A DNA stretch of 64,000 nt from Bemisia tabaci (GCF_918797505.1 NC_092796.1:32002098-32066097), one strand, 5' to 3'. Shown: positions 1-10,744, counted from the stretch's first letter. Translations and numbers: made by a program. The notes: generated by a model not told the origin, from the letters alone.

Positions 1-6
1 ACTTTC

Positions 7-561
7 AATGGACCACTAGACAAGGCACGAATTCAAGCATTCTGATACATGTTTCTTAATCAGAATTTCACGTAGAACACAATTCGCGCAACGAAAATTA
101 CTGAAACTAACTCCTGACGAAGATATTAACATTTTTAGTTCACATTGGTTACGAGGATTTTGAACTGCCCGCTCACAAGAAACTCAAAGCTCTACGTGAG
201 TCAAAGCACGCACTACGACAGTTTCAGCAAGCCTCTCAATCGAGCACTGTTCATTTCCCACCATGTGTTTGTTCAAATGATAAGCAATTTGCTATAGCCG
301 AGCCAAAGCGTCAAAATTGTGGTTGCCAGATTTTCATATCGCAGAGACTGTCACGATAACATTCGACGCGCGATGTGAATCACGTAGAGCATTGAGTTTT
401 ATTGAGCGGGTGGTTTGAATTCACGCATCAGGAATCATTAAATATCTTCGTAAGGAGTTGATTTCGGTAATTTTTGTTGTGCGCATCGGGGTTTACGTAA
501 AATTTTGGTTAAAAAACATGTATCAGAATGCTTAAATTCGTACCTTGTCTAGTGGTCCATT
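7..561. repeat. Palindromic DNA element with long inverted ends
   Basis: The left end (ATGGACCACTAGACAAGGCA) is matched in inverse orientation at 538-561, and similarity continues inward for more than 100 bp on each side. The middle is unrelated sequence without a coding frame. Pieces of the same ends recur near 41,364-41,410 and 43,655-43,690, so this is a dispersed family. The window starts too close to the left end to test for a target duplication. Superfamily unknown. Confidence 0.75.
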
Positions 562-807
562 TTGACAGCACCTGTTACTGAAAAATGTTTAATTTGGCAT
601 TGGAGCGTTTCCTAGGCTCCCGCTTCGGTTTTCATCTTATCATATCCGTACAGTGTACACATGAACATTATGTTTTTATCTGCTCTCAGAGTCTGTTCTC
701 TTTCATGACATGATTCATGAATGAAATGTTTTTAAGAATGAAGGTAGTAGTATAGTATGCATTTATTTTTGAGGTGGTTCCTGTCATTTAAATGAGAAGA
801 AAAAAAT

Positions 808-968
808 GTGGACATAACATGTCCACAATTTGGACAATTTTGGACATATTCATGGTTGGACATTAAATCATGTGGACTTAATATATAGACTGGACTTAAT
901 GTTTAGTGGACATAAATAGCGGTGGACATTTATTTAATGGACGAAAGGTAGGTGGACATAAAGTCCTG
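808..968. repeat. Irregular cluster of TGGACA motifs
   Basis: About ten copies of TGGACAT, TGGACTT or TGTCCA lie in about 160 bp with irregular spacing. No fixed period is visible, so it is either a decayed simple repeat or a clustered protein-binding site. Confidence 0.5.
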
Positions 969-1099
969 GAAGCGATGGATGTCTCGGTAGTAAAAACGAA
1001 GAATTGAAGGCTCTGTGTCATTCTGGGTTTTCGCGGTACAACCAGCTGCAGCGGCGCGCTGAGGATGAACTGCGGAGATGTATTAAACGCCTTAACTTC

Positions 1100-1320
1100 T
1101 GTGCTATGAAAAAATAATCTAATCTGCTAAAATACGTGTGTTTAATTGGGAAAAGGCGCCAGATGACGTCTTTAGGCGGTGCATTTTCTCGCTTTTAAAT
1201 CTATTTTTATACTATTTCCCATATCAGAAAAAAACTACAAAAAATATTGTGAAATCAGCTCTTTAAGCAATTTCAGATGAAGCGCAAGAAAAAATTTGCA
1301 TGCGAATTCTCCATTACACA
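1100..1320 (+). repeat. Dispersed repeat carrying a CRE-like site (copy 1)
   Basis: This shares a run of features with 2890-3115 and, inverted, 56,505-56,630: an AATCTGC-type start, GATGACGTC, GGCGG, a stretch like ATTTCCC, and a lysine-codon-like A-rich tail. The CRE half here is TGACGTCT, one mismatch from TGACGTCA. No terminal repeats were found. Confidence 0.55.
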
Positions 1321-1493
1321 AATCTTGCGTCCTTAATGCCCTTAATTATTTAAATGGGTTGCCAGTAACGAAGGAGAGGGGGCTTCTTGGAGAGTATACA
1401 AGACGATAAAATTTACGATGGCAGGAGCTCCAAAAAAACCCCGATTTAGACGACAGCATCCCCTTTTTTCGCCACTGTGCAACCCACGAGGAA

Positions 1494-1720
1494 CGAGAGA
1501 CCCTTCAATTAATTTATCAGTACTCTTGAAACTCTCAGTACTCTCAGAAAAACTACTCTTGACTCAAACGGATTTTTGCTTGAATTGAGAGCCAAGCCTC
1601 TTAATTTAAGCAGATTTCCTGTTGATTCAAGCAAAACTTCGATGGAATCAAGAGTAGTTATTCACGACAACTTTTTTTTAAGAATCCAAAGAATTTTTTG
1701 GATATAAGAGCCTTTTTTGG
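1494..1720. repeat. Diverged CACTGG-type MITE relic
   Basis: Runs of ACTCTTGA, GATTCAAGCAAAA and AATCAAGAGTA are arranged as in the well-preserved MITEs at 33,838, 39,821 and 55,198. The terminal CACTGGAAAAA ends are not recognisable. Inferred to be an old copy. Confidence 0.5.
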
Positions 1721-1835
1721 CAGCGTCTATGTCTATTACAACCACCCGTTTCAACCAATACGATTGTTCCATTTTCCCGTCTCCTTTGTCTATTGCTTTG
1801 TACATCAATTTCAACTATTAGCCCGTTGAAGTTTT
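1717..1835. repeat. Fragment of the GCGGGCTGATT MITE family
   Basis: Contains the family's arm (ACCACCCGTTTCAACCAATA, then CTTTGTCTATTGCTTTG, ATCAATTTCAACTATTAGCC). The opposite arm is missing. A complete copy is at 13,524-13,795. Confidence 0.6.
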
Positions 1836-1937
1836 TCTTTCCTCCGTCTTACATTCTTGCGCCGTTACCTAGTTCACTTCCTACCCACAAGCTCAACGGA
1901 TTCGAGGATGTATACGTCGTTCGGCTTGTGGTGGTGT

Positions 1938-1957
1938 GGGGGGGGGGGGGGGGGGGG
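1938..1957 (+). repeat. Poly(G) tract
   Basis: An uninterrupted run of about 20 G. It sits between non-repetitive sequence and lies inside two meaningless open frames on opposite strands. Run length is likely to be unreliable in the assembly. Confidence 0.9.
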
Positions 1958-2456
1958 TTAGGCGAGGTTGAAGTAGAGAGAAAAGAAGAGGTTATTAGAC
2001 AGTTCAGTTGCCACCTGTCAGGAACAAAGACGGGCATGTGGCCGCGAGGTGGTGGTATACAGCGGCGCGCGGCGGTCAGTAGTCTCGGTCAATATTGACA
2101 CCCTGTCAATCAACCCTTTAGATATCTCGTTTTCATCAATACCCCCTTCTCCACCCCCACACTGACTCCGCGCTATCCGGCCTATCCACGGCATCGACCA
2201 GACCCGACATCCAACTCACCTCTGCTGTGTTTTTGAAAAACTGTGCATGAGCTTTCGAATATTGCCAGATCTCCTTTCATGAAATTCGAATGGAGCATTT
2301 GCAGGTGTCTGAAACAACAAGTCGAGTAGCGCATTTTGCGTGTTATTAAAGGTTAATTAAAATGAAGTCTTGCTTTACACGCTTGTTGTTATTGTCTAGT
2401 GGATGTACACTTCCGACGATGAGAGTCCAACCTCAGTATTATTAATTTCAATGTGA

Positions 2457-2698
2457 TACAATGTTAATTTTGTGAACTTTTTGTGAGTTTTGTGATAATA
2501 GTGCATTATTAATTGAATGTATATCTGCCAAACGGAGCTGTGTGTATTATGACGTGAGCCCTGTTATGCATATATTGTTATGAGTCTCAGGGCTCATGTC
2601 TTAATGCACATAGTTCCGTTTGGCAGAAATACGTTCAATTGCATTGTAATACAATGTTAATTTGGTGATTTTTTTGTGAGTTTTGTGATAATAGTGCT
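2457..2698. repeat. Palindrome flanked by 48-bp direct repeats
   Basis: Near-identical direct repeats (2457-2506 and 2650-2698, both with GAGTTTTGTGATAATAGTGC) bracket a palindrome at about 2512-2640. The palindrome arms contain CTGCCAAACGG and CCGTTTGGCAG. The layout resembles a MITE with an unusually long flanking duplication, or an insertion into a tandem duplication. Confidence 0.6.
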
Positions 2699-2889
2699 GT
2701 TGGTGGACTCGTATGGTCCAAAATGTGTAGCCAATAGATAATTATTACAAAAGCATCAGCAAACGTGCAAGGAAGACTCCTCATTTTAATTGCCTGAAAC
2801 ATTTTTAATTTCATGTTTGAGAGAAAACCACCTAGTAAACTGAGCATGAGGATATCCTTGGTTTCTGAAATGAACAGATTTTTATTGGA

Positions 2890-3115
2890 GGAGATATGAC
2901 CAAATTATGTAATCTGCTGGAGCACAATATGTGTTTAAACTGAAAAAGCCACTTGATGACGTCATAAGGCGGCAGATTCTCTCATTTTTGAATATGTTTT
3001 TTCACAATTTCCCGTACCCGAAAAAATCATGAAAAATTTTGCGAACGCGGCTCATCAAGCACTTGCAGATGCAGCAATAAAATATTTTGTGCAAAGTCCT
3101 CATTCTCGGGGGATT
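2890..3115 (+). repeat. Dispersed repeat carrying a perfect CRE (copy 2)
   Basis: Second copy of the family at 1100-1320, with a perfect palindromic TGACGTCA at 2957-2964 followed by the shared GGCGG motif. It ends in the shared CACTTGCAGATG-like segment. Confidence 0.55.
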
Positions 3116-3689
3116 TGGAAATATTCCCCATTCCTCCAATTTTGCCGATGATTTTTTTCGCATTTTAATTTAAACCGCCCGAAAATTTCAAAACAAAATA
3201 TTTACAATTTTCTTAAAAATGAAATGGAGCGTGGGTGGGCGCGAAGGGGGTGGGGGTGGCCCCCAGGAAAAGCGTGTTTGGAAAAAAAGTTATACCACGA
3301 AAACGTCTTTTTTTGACCTAAAGAATCGACTCCTTAAATATTCGTACTTAATCCTGGGACACCCTGTATATTGTCAATCTCTGAATGAACAGTAGGTGCA
3401 AGAAAAGATAAAAATTATTTTTCCCCACATGAAACGGAGGAGCTTGTTTGATACCTGTCCGTCATTTCCAACACTCCTTTGCATATTTCCTTTCTCCAAA
3501 CATGGCTCCTCCTATCCTCTGGCGATGAACCCGTAATTAAATTCACAGTCAAACCGCTGATACTTTAAGAATACATTCACGTCAGCCTTCATGACGCATC
3601 GAAAACCTCTAATTTTCCAACGCGGCAAAGCACACAAGAGTAACAGGATGGTGACGTGGTAGCAGGAAAATGGATCCTGCCTTGCAATG

Positions 3690-3745
3690 GCGATGCGCGA
3701 ATAATCGATTATCGATATTTCCCCATTTTGAACTGCTGCCTTGAT
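3690..3745. repeat. hAT MITE fragment (CAGTGGCGTGGCG family)
   Basis: Keeps only the AATCGATTATCGATATTTCC block shared with complete copies at 12,800 and 58,253. It includes a perfect TATCGATA at 3710-3717. Ends are lost. Confidence 0.5.
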
Positions 3746-3772
3746 TCGTGAGGAATGACTATGAGGATTATT

Positions 3773-4018
3773 CTGCGTGCTAACTAAAAACGCCGTATGA
3801 GCATTCGAGAGTTGCCAACTTTCCTCCAATAAAACGTTTATTTTTGGGGAAAGCTATGAAAATTTTTCCTTCAAATTTTCAGGAACTTTAGGTGAAATTG
3901 CGAACATAATTATCTGAAAAATTGGAAGAAAAATATTCATATGTTAACCAGAATATTTGTGTATTGTCAAAGGAAATTTGGAAACGCCTGAAGGCTCATA
4001 CGGCGTTTTTATCTGCGT
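3773..4018 (+). repeat. TGCCGTGC MITE copy 1
   Basis: An about 245-bp element of the family with ends like GCCGTGCTAAGGAAAAACGC. Left arm ACGCCGTATGAGCATTCGAG and right arm GAAGGCTCATACGGCGTTTT are inverted copies. The TTGCCAA/TTTGGAAAC blocks are characteristic. Other copies lie at 32,395, 35,636, 43,692, 43,945 and 60,198. Confidence 0.75.
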
Positions 4019-4594
4019 TTTGACTGGTGAAATAGAAAATACACGAGAAGTTTGAAATTTTAGTGGAACATTTCATGAAATTTCTTAAGGTCTCAGCACA
4101 CGATTACATTTCCGGACCAATTACCATAAAAATGTCGGGAGTCATTAGTCATTAGTCATCAGTCATCATTGCTTTGCATGATTTTAAAATGAAAATTTGG
4201 CAGAAATGTTTCGTGCGGCAGAAAATGATGAATGGTGGCACTCCATTCAACTGGTCCACTTTGATCAGAATATGTTCGAAAACTGATCGTGTATCCAGGC
4301 GACCTTTGAGGCTGTGAAATATTTCTTATTTTTAGGAGCCTGAGTGTGCAACTCGCACTCTAAAACACAGCTAATGAAAAAAAAAAAGGAACAACGTTTG
4401 CAATTGTGGAACATGAAAAGCAAACGTAGGTAGGTATACAAACAATAGCTGCATCTGAATGATATTCACTGCACTTTACTCTCTCCTCAACGTCGAAGTC
4501 GAATATCTATATCCAACGAATTTTTCAATACGTAAATTTCTGAAATATCATGAATTATTGATATGAAATATCAAAATTCCATCTCTCATGAAAA

Positions 4595-4920
4595 ATTGCA
4601 ACCCTGGAGTGCCGGGTCTATTTCTCATGTTTAGAATTTCCTCCTCTCCAAGCATGACGATTGCGGGCGCGAGTCTGGACCAGGAACAGGAGGCGGTGGC
4701 AGCCATTTCTCTGGCGCTCCCCTGCGGTGGGAGTGGCCCGGCGAGCCCCCCTTCCCTTCACCCTGCTCCAATCCCCACCCCCCGAAAGGATCCCCTCATC
4801 CGGGGCTCAAGCGCCAATCTCCACGCCTTCGGCCTAGTGCGCCCATGAGACCGCAGATGGCGCGCTCTGTACCGTATTCCTCCCAGTTTATCCCGCTTCC
4901 AAGCGCCGTTTTTCAACGGG
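4595..4920. other. GC-rich, repeat-free island
   Basis: Much richer in C, G and CpG than its surroundings, with no similarity to any repeat in the window. An 86-codon open frame at 4588-4848 has no recognisable domain and is plausibly chance in GC-rich DNA. Possible regulatory island or exon; undecided. Confidence 0.3.
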
Positions 4921-4924
4921 AAAA

Positions 4925-5267
4925 GGGCCGTTCATAATTTACGTCACCCGACCGGGGGGGGGGGGGGGGGTGTCAAGAAGAAGTGACGTCACCGTATCAT
5001 AGTTAGATAAGCAGCGGATTTTAGATATTTTCTTTTAAATGATATTTTCGAGTCATTTCAACGCATGAAGAATCAATGTGTGATACATCTACCGAAAGTT
5101 CGCTACTACCCCGCACCTACACAAGGGGGGGGGGCGCTTGAAATGACGTAATTTATAGGGTGAGCCTGGAAGTGAGAGACGTGTACGCAACGAAGGGGGA
5201 GGGCCGGCGGGAGGGGTAAAAAATTCGGGAGAAATGGATGATGTAATTTATGGACGGTGGACGGCCC
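4925..5267. repeat. MITE with GGGCCGT ends
   Basis: The left end GGGCCGTTCATAATTTACGT is matched inverted at 5240-5267, where the end motif is duplicated (ACGGTGGACGGCCC). It carries a G17 run at 4954-4970 and a TGACGTCA at 4984-4991. The first nine bases equal those of the Harbinger element at 44,188. No target duplication was visible, so membership in Harbinger is only a suggestion. Confidence 0.6.
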
Positions 5268-5747
5268 CAAACCGCGGGCGGACTCCAGAGATTAAGGTGG
5301 TCCAACTGGAGTGCGATATAGCATAAATTATGTAAAAAATATTGGCAGATTTTGACTTTATAGCTAAAACAAGGAGTCTCTGCTCATGAGCCTAAGGAAC
5401 CATTTTTTGATGGTTTTAGGGGATGGCTCGTGCTATGAAAAATACCTGAGGAAAAACTTATATGGAATCAGGTTAATTGGTCAATTAACCATTATTTGAT
5501 CATTATTTGGACGTATTTATACGAAAGGGAACTAAGCGCCAAATTTCCAAATTTCAGTTTTTAACGGATCTGGATTCTCCATGTAATAGGCTGCTCTCAC
5601 ACGTAAATATGCCCCCAAAATACTAATTTCATCCCCTGGAATCAGCCCCTGAAAAATCGCAAAACAGGGAATCAGCGATTACGAATAAAATCAAAAGGAA
5701 CTATATGTAATTCCCTTTGATTTAATGCGCTAACCCGGATTCCGAAT

Positions 5748-6362
5748 GGGCCTGTTGCAAACTTTTGCTAGAGCAAAACTAAGAGTTGTTTCTTATAGAT
5801 AATGCCTCAAAAATTACGATGAGCGCATCGGCAAACTCTGAAATGCACTCATAACTTCACAATCTGCGTAAGAAATTTGCGGTTTTTTGAGCTTCCCGCT
5901 TCAAAAACGATACTACGGCACAGGTGAACATTTTGTAAGAGGAGTCGTTCCATCGTCGGCAATAATCATCATAGCCGACGCCAATCCGCCAAAACACGTT
6001 TGATGGGACGAGATAACACCTGAACTGGATTAGACCAGATAACAATCGGTGTGTTAACGTTCATATTTTCCACGCCCGAATTGATTGACCTTGAACTCTC
6101 CTTGAATTACGCGCGGAACTGCGTGCAAGCGTCGGCCATGATGAATATCGCCGACGATGGAGCGACTCCTCTAACAAAATGTTCACCTATGCCGTAGTAT
6201 CGTTTTTGAAGCGGGAAGCTTAAAAAAACGCAAATTTCTTACGCAGATTGTGAAGTTATGAGTGCATTTCAGACTTTGCCTATGCGCTCATCGTGATTTT
6301 TGAGGCATTATCTACAAGAAACAACTCTTATTTTTGCTCTAGCAAAAGTTTGCAACAGGCCC
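5748..6362. mobile_element. 615-bp palindromic element nested in the foldback arm
   Basis: The ends GGGCCTGTTGCAAACTTTTG and its inverse begin arms of about 230 bp. Comparison with the undisturbed opposite foldback arm (CCGAATTAAATC, inverted near 8745) shows the insertion split that sequence and duplicated only AT (5746-5747 and 6363-6364). No coding frame. Superfamily uncertain, since neither a TA nor a TWA duplication is seen. Confidence 0.75.
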
Positions 6363-6399
6363 ATTAAATCAAAAGGCGCTATCTCCACTTGAATCACTT

Positions 6400-6810
6400 G
6401 ATTGGCGCGCGCGCGGCGAAGCTTGGTGGAAACTTGGTGAAACTTGGTATCAGGGGGTATTTTCGGACGGGAAATTCGAATTTCGGGTCAAATTTTGAAA
6501 ATTCAGAAATCCAAGATGGCGGACATGGCCTAAAATGCTATCTCGGCCCCTATCCAGCCGATCTTGGTGAAACTTGGTATCAGGGGGTATTTTCGGACGG
6601 GAAATTCGAATTTCGGGTCAAATTTTGAAAATTCAGAAATCCAAGATGGCGGACATGGCCTAAAATGCTATCTCGGCCCCTGTCCAGCTGATCTTGGTGA
6701 AACTTGGTATCAGGGGGTATTTTCGGACGGGAAACTTGAATTTCGGGTCAAATTTTAAAATTTCATAAATTCAAGATGGCGGATGTGGCCTAAAATGTTA
6801 TCTCCTATTT
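6400..6810 (+). repeat. 130-bp tandem repeat, left array (3 units)
   Basis: Units repeat every 130 bp. Each contains GGTGAAACTTGGTATCAGGG, then CGGACGGGAAA and CCAAGATGGCGGACATGGCC. Since 130 is not a multiple of 3, the open frames here shift by one base each unit and are not genes. The last unit diverges. Confidence 0.85.
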
Positions 6811-7495
6811 AAACGCGCATCGCCAAAAAATCCCAGATGTCGTCCCCTGAGTGACGGTCACATATCGACCGTGCGTTCCCTCTGGCTCGATCGATGTCAG
6901 TGTGCACTGACATGGACAAGGGGCTTTTAACGAGCGAACAAATTAACGAACCCATCGGAATCACTTAATTTTCATTAAAATCACTGTTAGGTACTTTATT
7001 GGAATCGGAACAGTATTTAGAAATTCATGAGTATTAAGAGCGCGCTGGAAGGATTACGTGGTCAAAAGCGTGACCGTCACCTAGGGGTTCGTCAGGCCCC
7101 ATCTTGACTTCCTCGGAGACGCGAGTTTAAATGGGAGCTCAGAATACGCAACTTCGAACTTGTTTTCCGTGGGTTAATAATGTTTCAAAAAATCGGAGAA
7201 AATTCCAGCGAACTGTGCGTACTCAATCCTCCAAAAAAATGCAAAAATTAAAAATTACTGAATAACCTCATTGTTAAAATTTTAAACTCCGATATGGCGG
7301 ATGTGGCCTTCAACAATAGCTCAATGCCTGAATCGTTTGTGTGAAGTTCGGTATTAGGGGCTCAAAATGACAACAGAAACTGTTTTATTTAGATACGAAA
7401 ATTTTAACATAGGTAATCAGCACATGAAGGGAATTCACGATCCGACGCTGCTAGGTAAACCACGCACCTCGACGAGGCGGTGTATTGTGAACGTA

Positions 7496-7851
7496 CACGG
7501 AGAAAAAAACTTCGTGCGTGGGACCCGAAGTTTAGGTCATATGGATCTGTGAAGTTTTCGGATTGAGCATCTGAACACTTTCGGTCCAGCTGCTGAGGTT
7601 TTGATCACACATCTGAAACTTCAGTTCTTACATCTAAAGTACTTCGGTTTTCACATCCGAAAATTTCGGTTCTCACATCCGAAAAACTTCGGTTCTCACA
7701 CCTGAAGACTTCAGACGTAAGAACTGAAGTTTCAGATGTGTGATCCGAACCTCGACAGCTAGACCTAAAGTGTTCAGATGCTCAATCCGAAAACTTCAGA
7801 GATCCATATGACCCAAACTTCGGGTCCCACGCACGAGTTTTTTTCTCCGTG
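7496..7851. repeat. CACGGAGAAAA MITE copy 1, TA-flanked
   Basis: Terminal inverted repeats CACGGAGAAAAAAACTTCGT and its complement are flanked by TA on both sides (7494-7495, 7852-7853), as in Tc1/mariner-type elements. The interior has several internal repeats of ACTTCGGTTCTCACA. A second copy is at 56,652-56,960. Confidence 0.8.
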
Positions 7852-8069
7852 TAGAGTGCCATATATTTAAAGTTTACAAACGTGGAAATTTCCACATCTC
7901 ATCCACATTGGCAAGATGCAGCGGGAAAGCAGATTGAGGTTAGGTAGGTATATTTGGGCTCCCACCACCTCCGGCCTTCACAACCCGGCCCGTGCGCTTT
8001 ACGCAGGTTCATTGGCGGCCATTCTAGACGTGTAGTGCGTTTGTTTAAGAAATAGATATCATTTTAAGC

Positions 8070-8730
8070 CACATCCGCCATCTTGGATTTCTGAATTTTC
8101 AAAATTTGACCCGAAATTCGAGTTTCCCGTCCGAAAATACTCCCCGATGCCAAGTTTCACCAAGATCGGCTGGACAGGAGCCGAGATAGCATTTTAGGCC
8201 ATGTCCGCCATCTTGGATTTCTGAATTTTCAAAATTTGACCCGAAATTCGAGTTTCCCGTCCGAAAATACCCCCTGATACCAAGTTTCACCAAGATCGGC
8301 TGGATAGGGGCCGAGATAGCATTTTAGGCCATGTCCGCCATCTTGGATTTCTGAATTTTCAAAATTTGACCCGAAATTCGAGTTTCCCGTCCGAAAATAC
8401 CCCCTGATACCAAGTTTCACCAAGATCGGCTGGACAGGGGCCGAGATAGCATTTTAGGCCATGTCCGCCATCTTGGATTTCTGAATTTTCAAAATTTGAC
8501 CCGAAATTCGAGTTTCCCGTCCGAAAATACCCCCTGATACCAAGTTTCACCAAGATCGGCTGGATAGGGGCCGAGATAGCATTTTAGGCCATGTCCGCCA
8601 TCTTGGATTTCTGAATTTTCAAAATTTGACCCGAAATTCGAGTTTCCCGTCCAAAAATACCCCCCGGTACTAAATTTCACCAAGTTTCCACCAAGCTTCG
8701 CCGCGCGCGCGTCAATCAAGTGATTCAAGT
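8070..8730 (-). repeat. 130-bp tandem repeat, right array (5 units)
   Basis: Same 130-bp unit as 6400-6810 in inverse orientation. Successive units differ by only a few substitutions, so the array is homogeneous. Each unit carries the GCCATCTTGG motif once (reverse of CCAAGATGGC). Confidence 0.88.
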
Positions 8731-9274
8731 GGAGATAGCGCCTTTTGATTTAATTCGGAATCCGGGTTAGCGCATTAAATCAAATGGACCTACGTGCAAA
8801 AATCCCCTATATCTCGCTTAATATGCATTTTTTCCTAATTTTGGCAACGTACGTAATTAGAGGAACTCTTCAGCTTTCAAACAAGCTAAAGTAAACCAAA
8901 ATCGGTCCATTAGTACGGAAACGCCAATTGTTTTAGTCAAACTTGCTTTACTGAGAAGTTTGGAAATGGCGTTTAGCGCCTTTTCGCATAAATACGTCCA
9001 TTTGCCCAGTAAACCTGTTTCCATGTACCTAAGTTTTGACTCCATTACTTTCCCCAACACTGACTACCCTGAAACCAAAATTTACAAACTGCTACTACCA
9101 AAATTTTGTACTTTGATAACTTAAAAAACATGAAGAATCATTCTGAACCAAAACAGTTGAAAAAATTCAGAAGCTTAGAACACGGTCTGAATCTTCGTTG
9201 AAAAGGACATTACATTCGATACAGTAATCGACCTATACCTCTGTGTCGAATGTGACATTTTTCCCCACAAAGAA

Positions 9275-10120
9275 CAAGGCCGGATTTAAGGTGTGGCCAC
9301 ATTGGCCGCGGCCCATGGCGGCAAATCTTACAATTTTTTAAAATGTAGGTATGAGAAAAATCGGATTTAGGAAAAAGGATTATAAACGAGAATAGGCACA
9401 AACTTTCCCATTTCCTGAGAGAATAGTAATTTCTAATTTTGTCGTCTTTCAGTGATACAAAAGACAGCACCTTTAATTGGTCGAGTTAAGAGAGAAACCA
9501 AACGTGCAATTTGGCCTGGAACAGCGCGGTTTGGAGAGAAATGATGACGAGGACTTGAGATGAAAAGGAAGAGCCCTCGGCGCGGCGGTCGGCATGTAAC
9601 ACATATTAGCGCCTACAAGGCTGCATGAATACTTCACGCAATGCATCGAACACAGTGCGGTCAGCGTGAAACGCACAGCGCCCACAAGCCTGCGTGAATA
9701 CTTCACGCATTGCGTCAAACATAGTGCGTTCAGCAGCGGTCGGCGTGAAACGCACAGCGCCTACAAGCCTGGTGGAATACTTCACGCATTGCGCCAAACA
9801 CAGTGCAGTCTGCGCGGCGCGGCGGCGGAAGTTAAAATCATTAAACCACATTTATGTTTGTTCTTTCATAATTATTTCGTTCATTTCTGATAAATAGAAG
9901 GCCTCGTCCAAACAGGGATAGGTTCACGGAACTTAACTTTCGCGCACAGTTCCGTGAACTTTTACTAATTGTGTTGACAGGGTTTTCCCAAAAAATGTGT
10001 CCAATAACACGAGTAAACGCGGCTTATGCACCCCTCCCTCTCCGGCACGTTTACTTGATGATTTTTATTGATGTTTCAAAACGAATGAGAAGGGGCAGCA
10101 AGTAGGTAAATCCGGCTCTG
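9275..10120. mobile_element. hAT-type element with CARGGCCGGATTTA ends
   Basis: The left end CAAGGCCGGATTTAAGG and right end TAAATCCGGCTCTG are inverted, and related ends at 36,560 and 63,727 read CAGGGCCGGATTTA. Flanking octamers ACAAAGAA (9267-9274) and ATAAAGAA (10,121-10,128) agree in 7 of 8 positions, fitting the 8-bp duplication of hAT elements. No transposase frame, so nonautonomous. It contains a three-copy internal repeat (9608-9815). Confidence 0.75.
9608..9815 (+). repeat. Three-copy tandem repeat, about 70-80 bp
   Basis: Three direct units each contain AGCGCCTACAAGCCTG, GAATACTTCACGCATTGCG and AACACAGTGC. The spacing is uneven because the middle unit has an extra AGCAGCGGTC. Open frames on both strands reflect the repetition. 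Confidence 0.8.
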
Positions 10121-10349
10121 ATAAAGAATCCTGCCTCATTTCTCTGAATTTTGCAATTTTTTTGGTCGCGCGGGCGTAATTCTTTAAACTCACTGCAACT
10201 GCAACTTCGGACTGTTTTAGACTCACGCGTAGGGGCTTTTATTCTTTTGAAAAATTAAAATATGCCACAAAATTTTTACTTAATCGATGCAATATATATC
10301 ATGTTAGTTTTATCACGCTAATTATGAGACACTCTCGTATCAAAATACC

Positions 10350-10604
10350 ATGTACACAAAGAAAAATACTACAGTTCTTGTCTTACTTTCGGTCCATAAA
10401 GGAGGTAAAACACAAAATCAACCCAAGTGGGTCACTGACATGCAATTTTTGCGGGGTGAACAGCCCCTAAAATGCATGGAAGGCGTATATCTTGGTGGTA
10501 TGGCGGTGTCGAAGTACTTCATGCAATACCTTTTGATCGGTCTTGCTCTATGGACCGTAGCTGCTGAGACCGACCCTCGTCTCAAAGGACCCTCCAATAG
10601 ATAG
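10350..10604 (+). CDS. Candidate secreted-protein first exon or microprotein
   Basis: I do not recognise this gene. The frame is 84 codons, but the interesting part starts at an internal ATG at 10,500. The 34 residues from there start MAVSKYFMQYLL and contain a hydrophobic stretch (LLIGLALWTVAA), then a charged tail (ETDPRLKGPSNR) before a TAG at 10,602-10,604. This has the shape of a secretory signal peptide: short polar start, hydrophobic core and a V-A-A motif suited to signal peptidase. It lies in one of the few stretches with no repeat. A first exon would need a splice donor, and no strong GTAAGT is visible, so it could be a very short secreted peptide or chance. Low confidence. Confidence 0.25.
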   Translation: MYTKKNTTVLVLLSVHKGGKTQNQPKWVTDMQFLRGEQPLKCMEGVYLGGMAVSKYFMQYLLIGLALWTVAAETDPRLKGPSNR

Positions 10605-10709
10605 CGGCCGAGTCATTTGAAGTTTAGTTCTTGTATTACCCGCTGAGAGGCGCCACGGAAATCTTCATGATGGACAGCATTCAACCTGCTTCTCTTCGTT
10701 TAAATGGTG

Positions 10710-10738
10710 TTTTTTTTTTTTTTTGGGGGGGGGGGGGG
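10710..10738 (+). repeat. Poly(T)-poly(G) junction tract
   Basis: About 15 T followed directly by about 14 G. The same T-then-G design recurs at 27,089, 37,712 and 58,674. Confidence 0.9.
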
Positions 10739-10744
10739 TTTCTT

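Larger units (their letters stand above)
5716..8795. mobile_element. Foldback-like element with 130-bp satellite arms
   Basis: Two arms face each other. The left arm (5716-6810, interrupted by a nested element) starts TTTGATTTAATGCGCTAACC; the right arm (8070-8795) ends with its reverse complement. Next come a GGCGCTATCTCC...GCGCGCGCG block and then 130-bp tandem units, three on the left and five on the right. The middle (about 6810-8065) is unique apart from a MITE at 7496-7851. No transposase frame is present, and no convincing target duplication was found at the outer ends. Tandem units within inverted arms are the hallmark of foldback elements. Assignment is inference. Confidence 0.6.

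Noticed and set aside
6400..6810. Regularly spaced repeats resembling a CRISPR array
   Set aside because: Units are contiguous 130-bp satellites without spacers, and the context is eukaryotic.
6389..8728. Set of nearly identical 64-79 codon frames
   Set aside because: They shift frame by one base with each 130-bp unit and end at the same stop, so they are shadows of the satellite.
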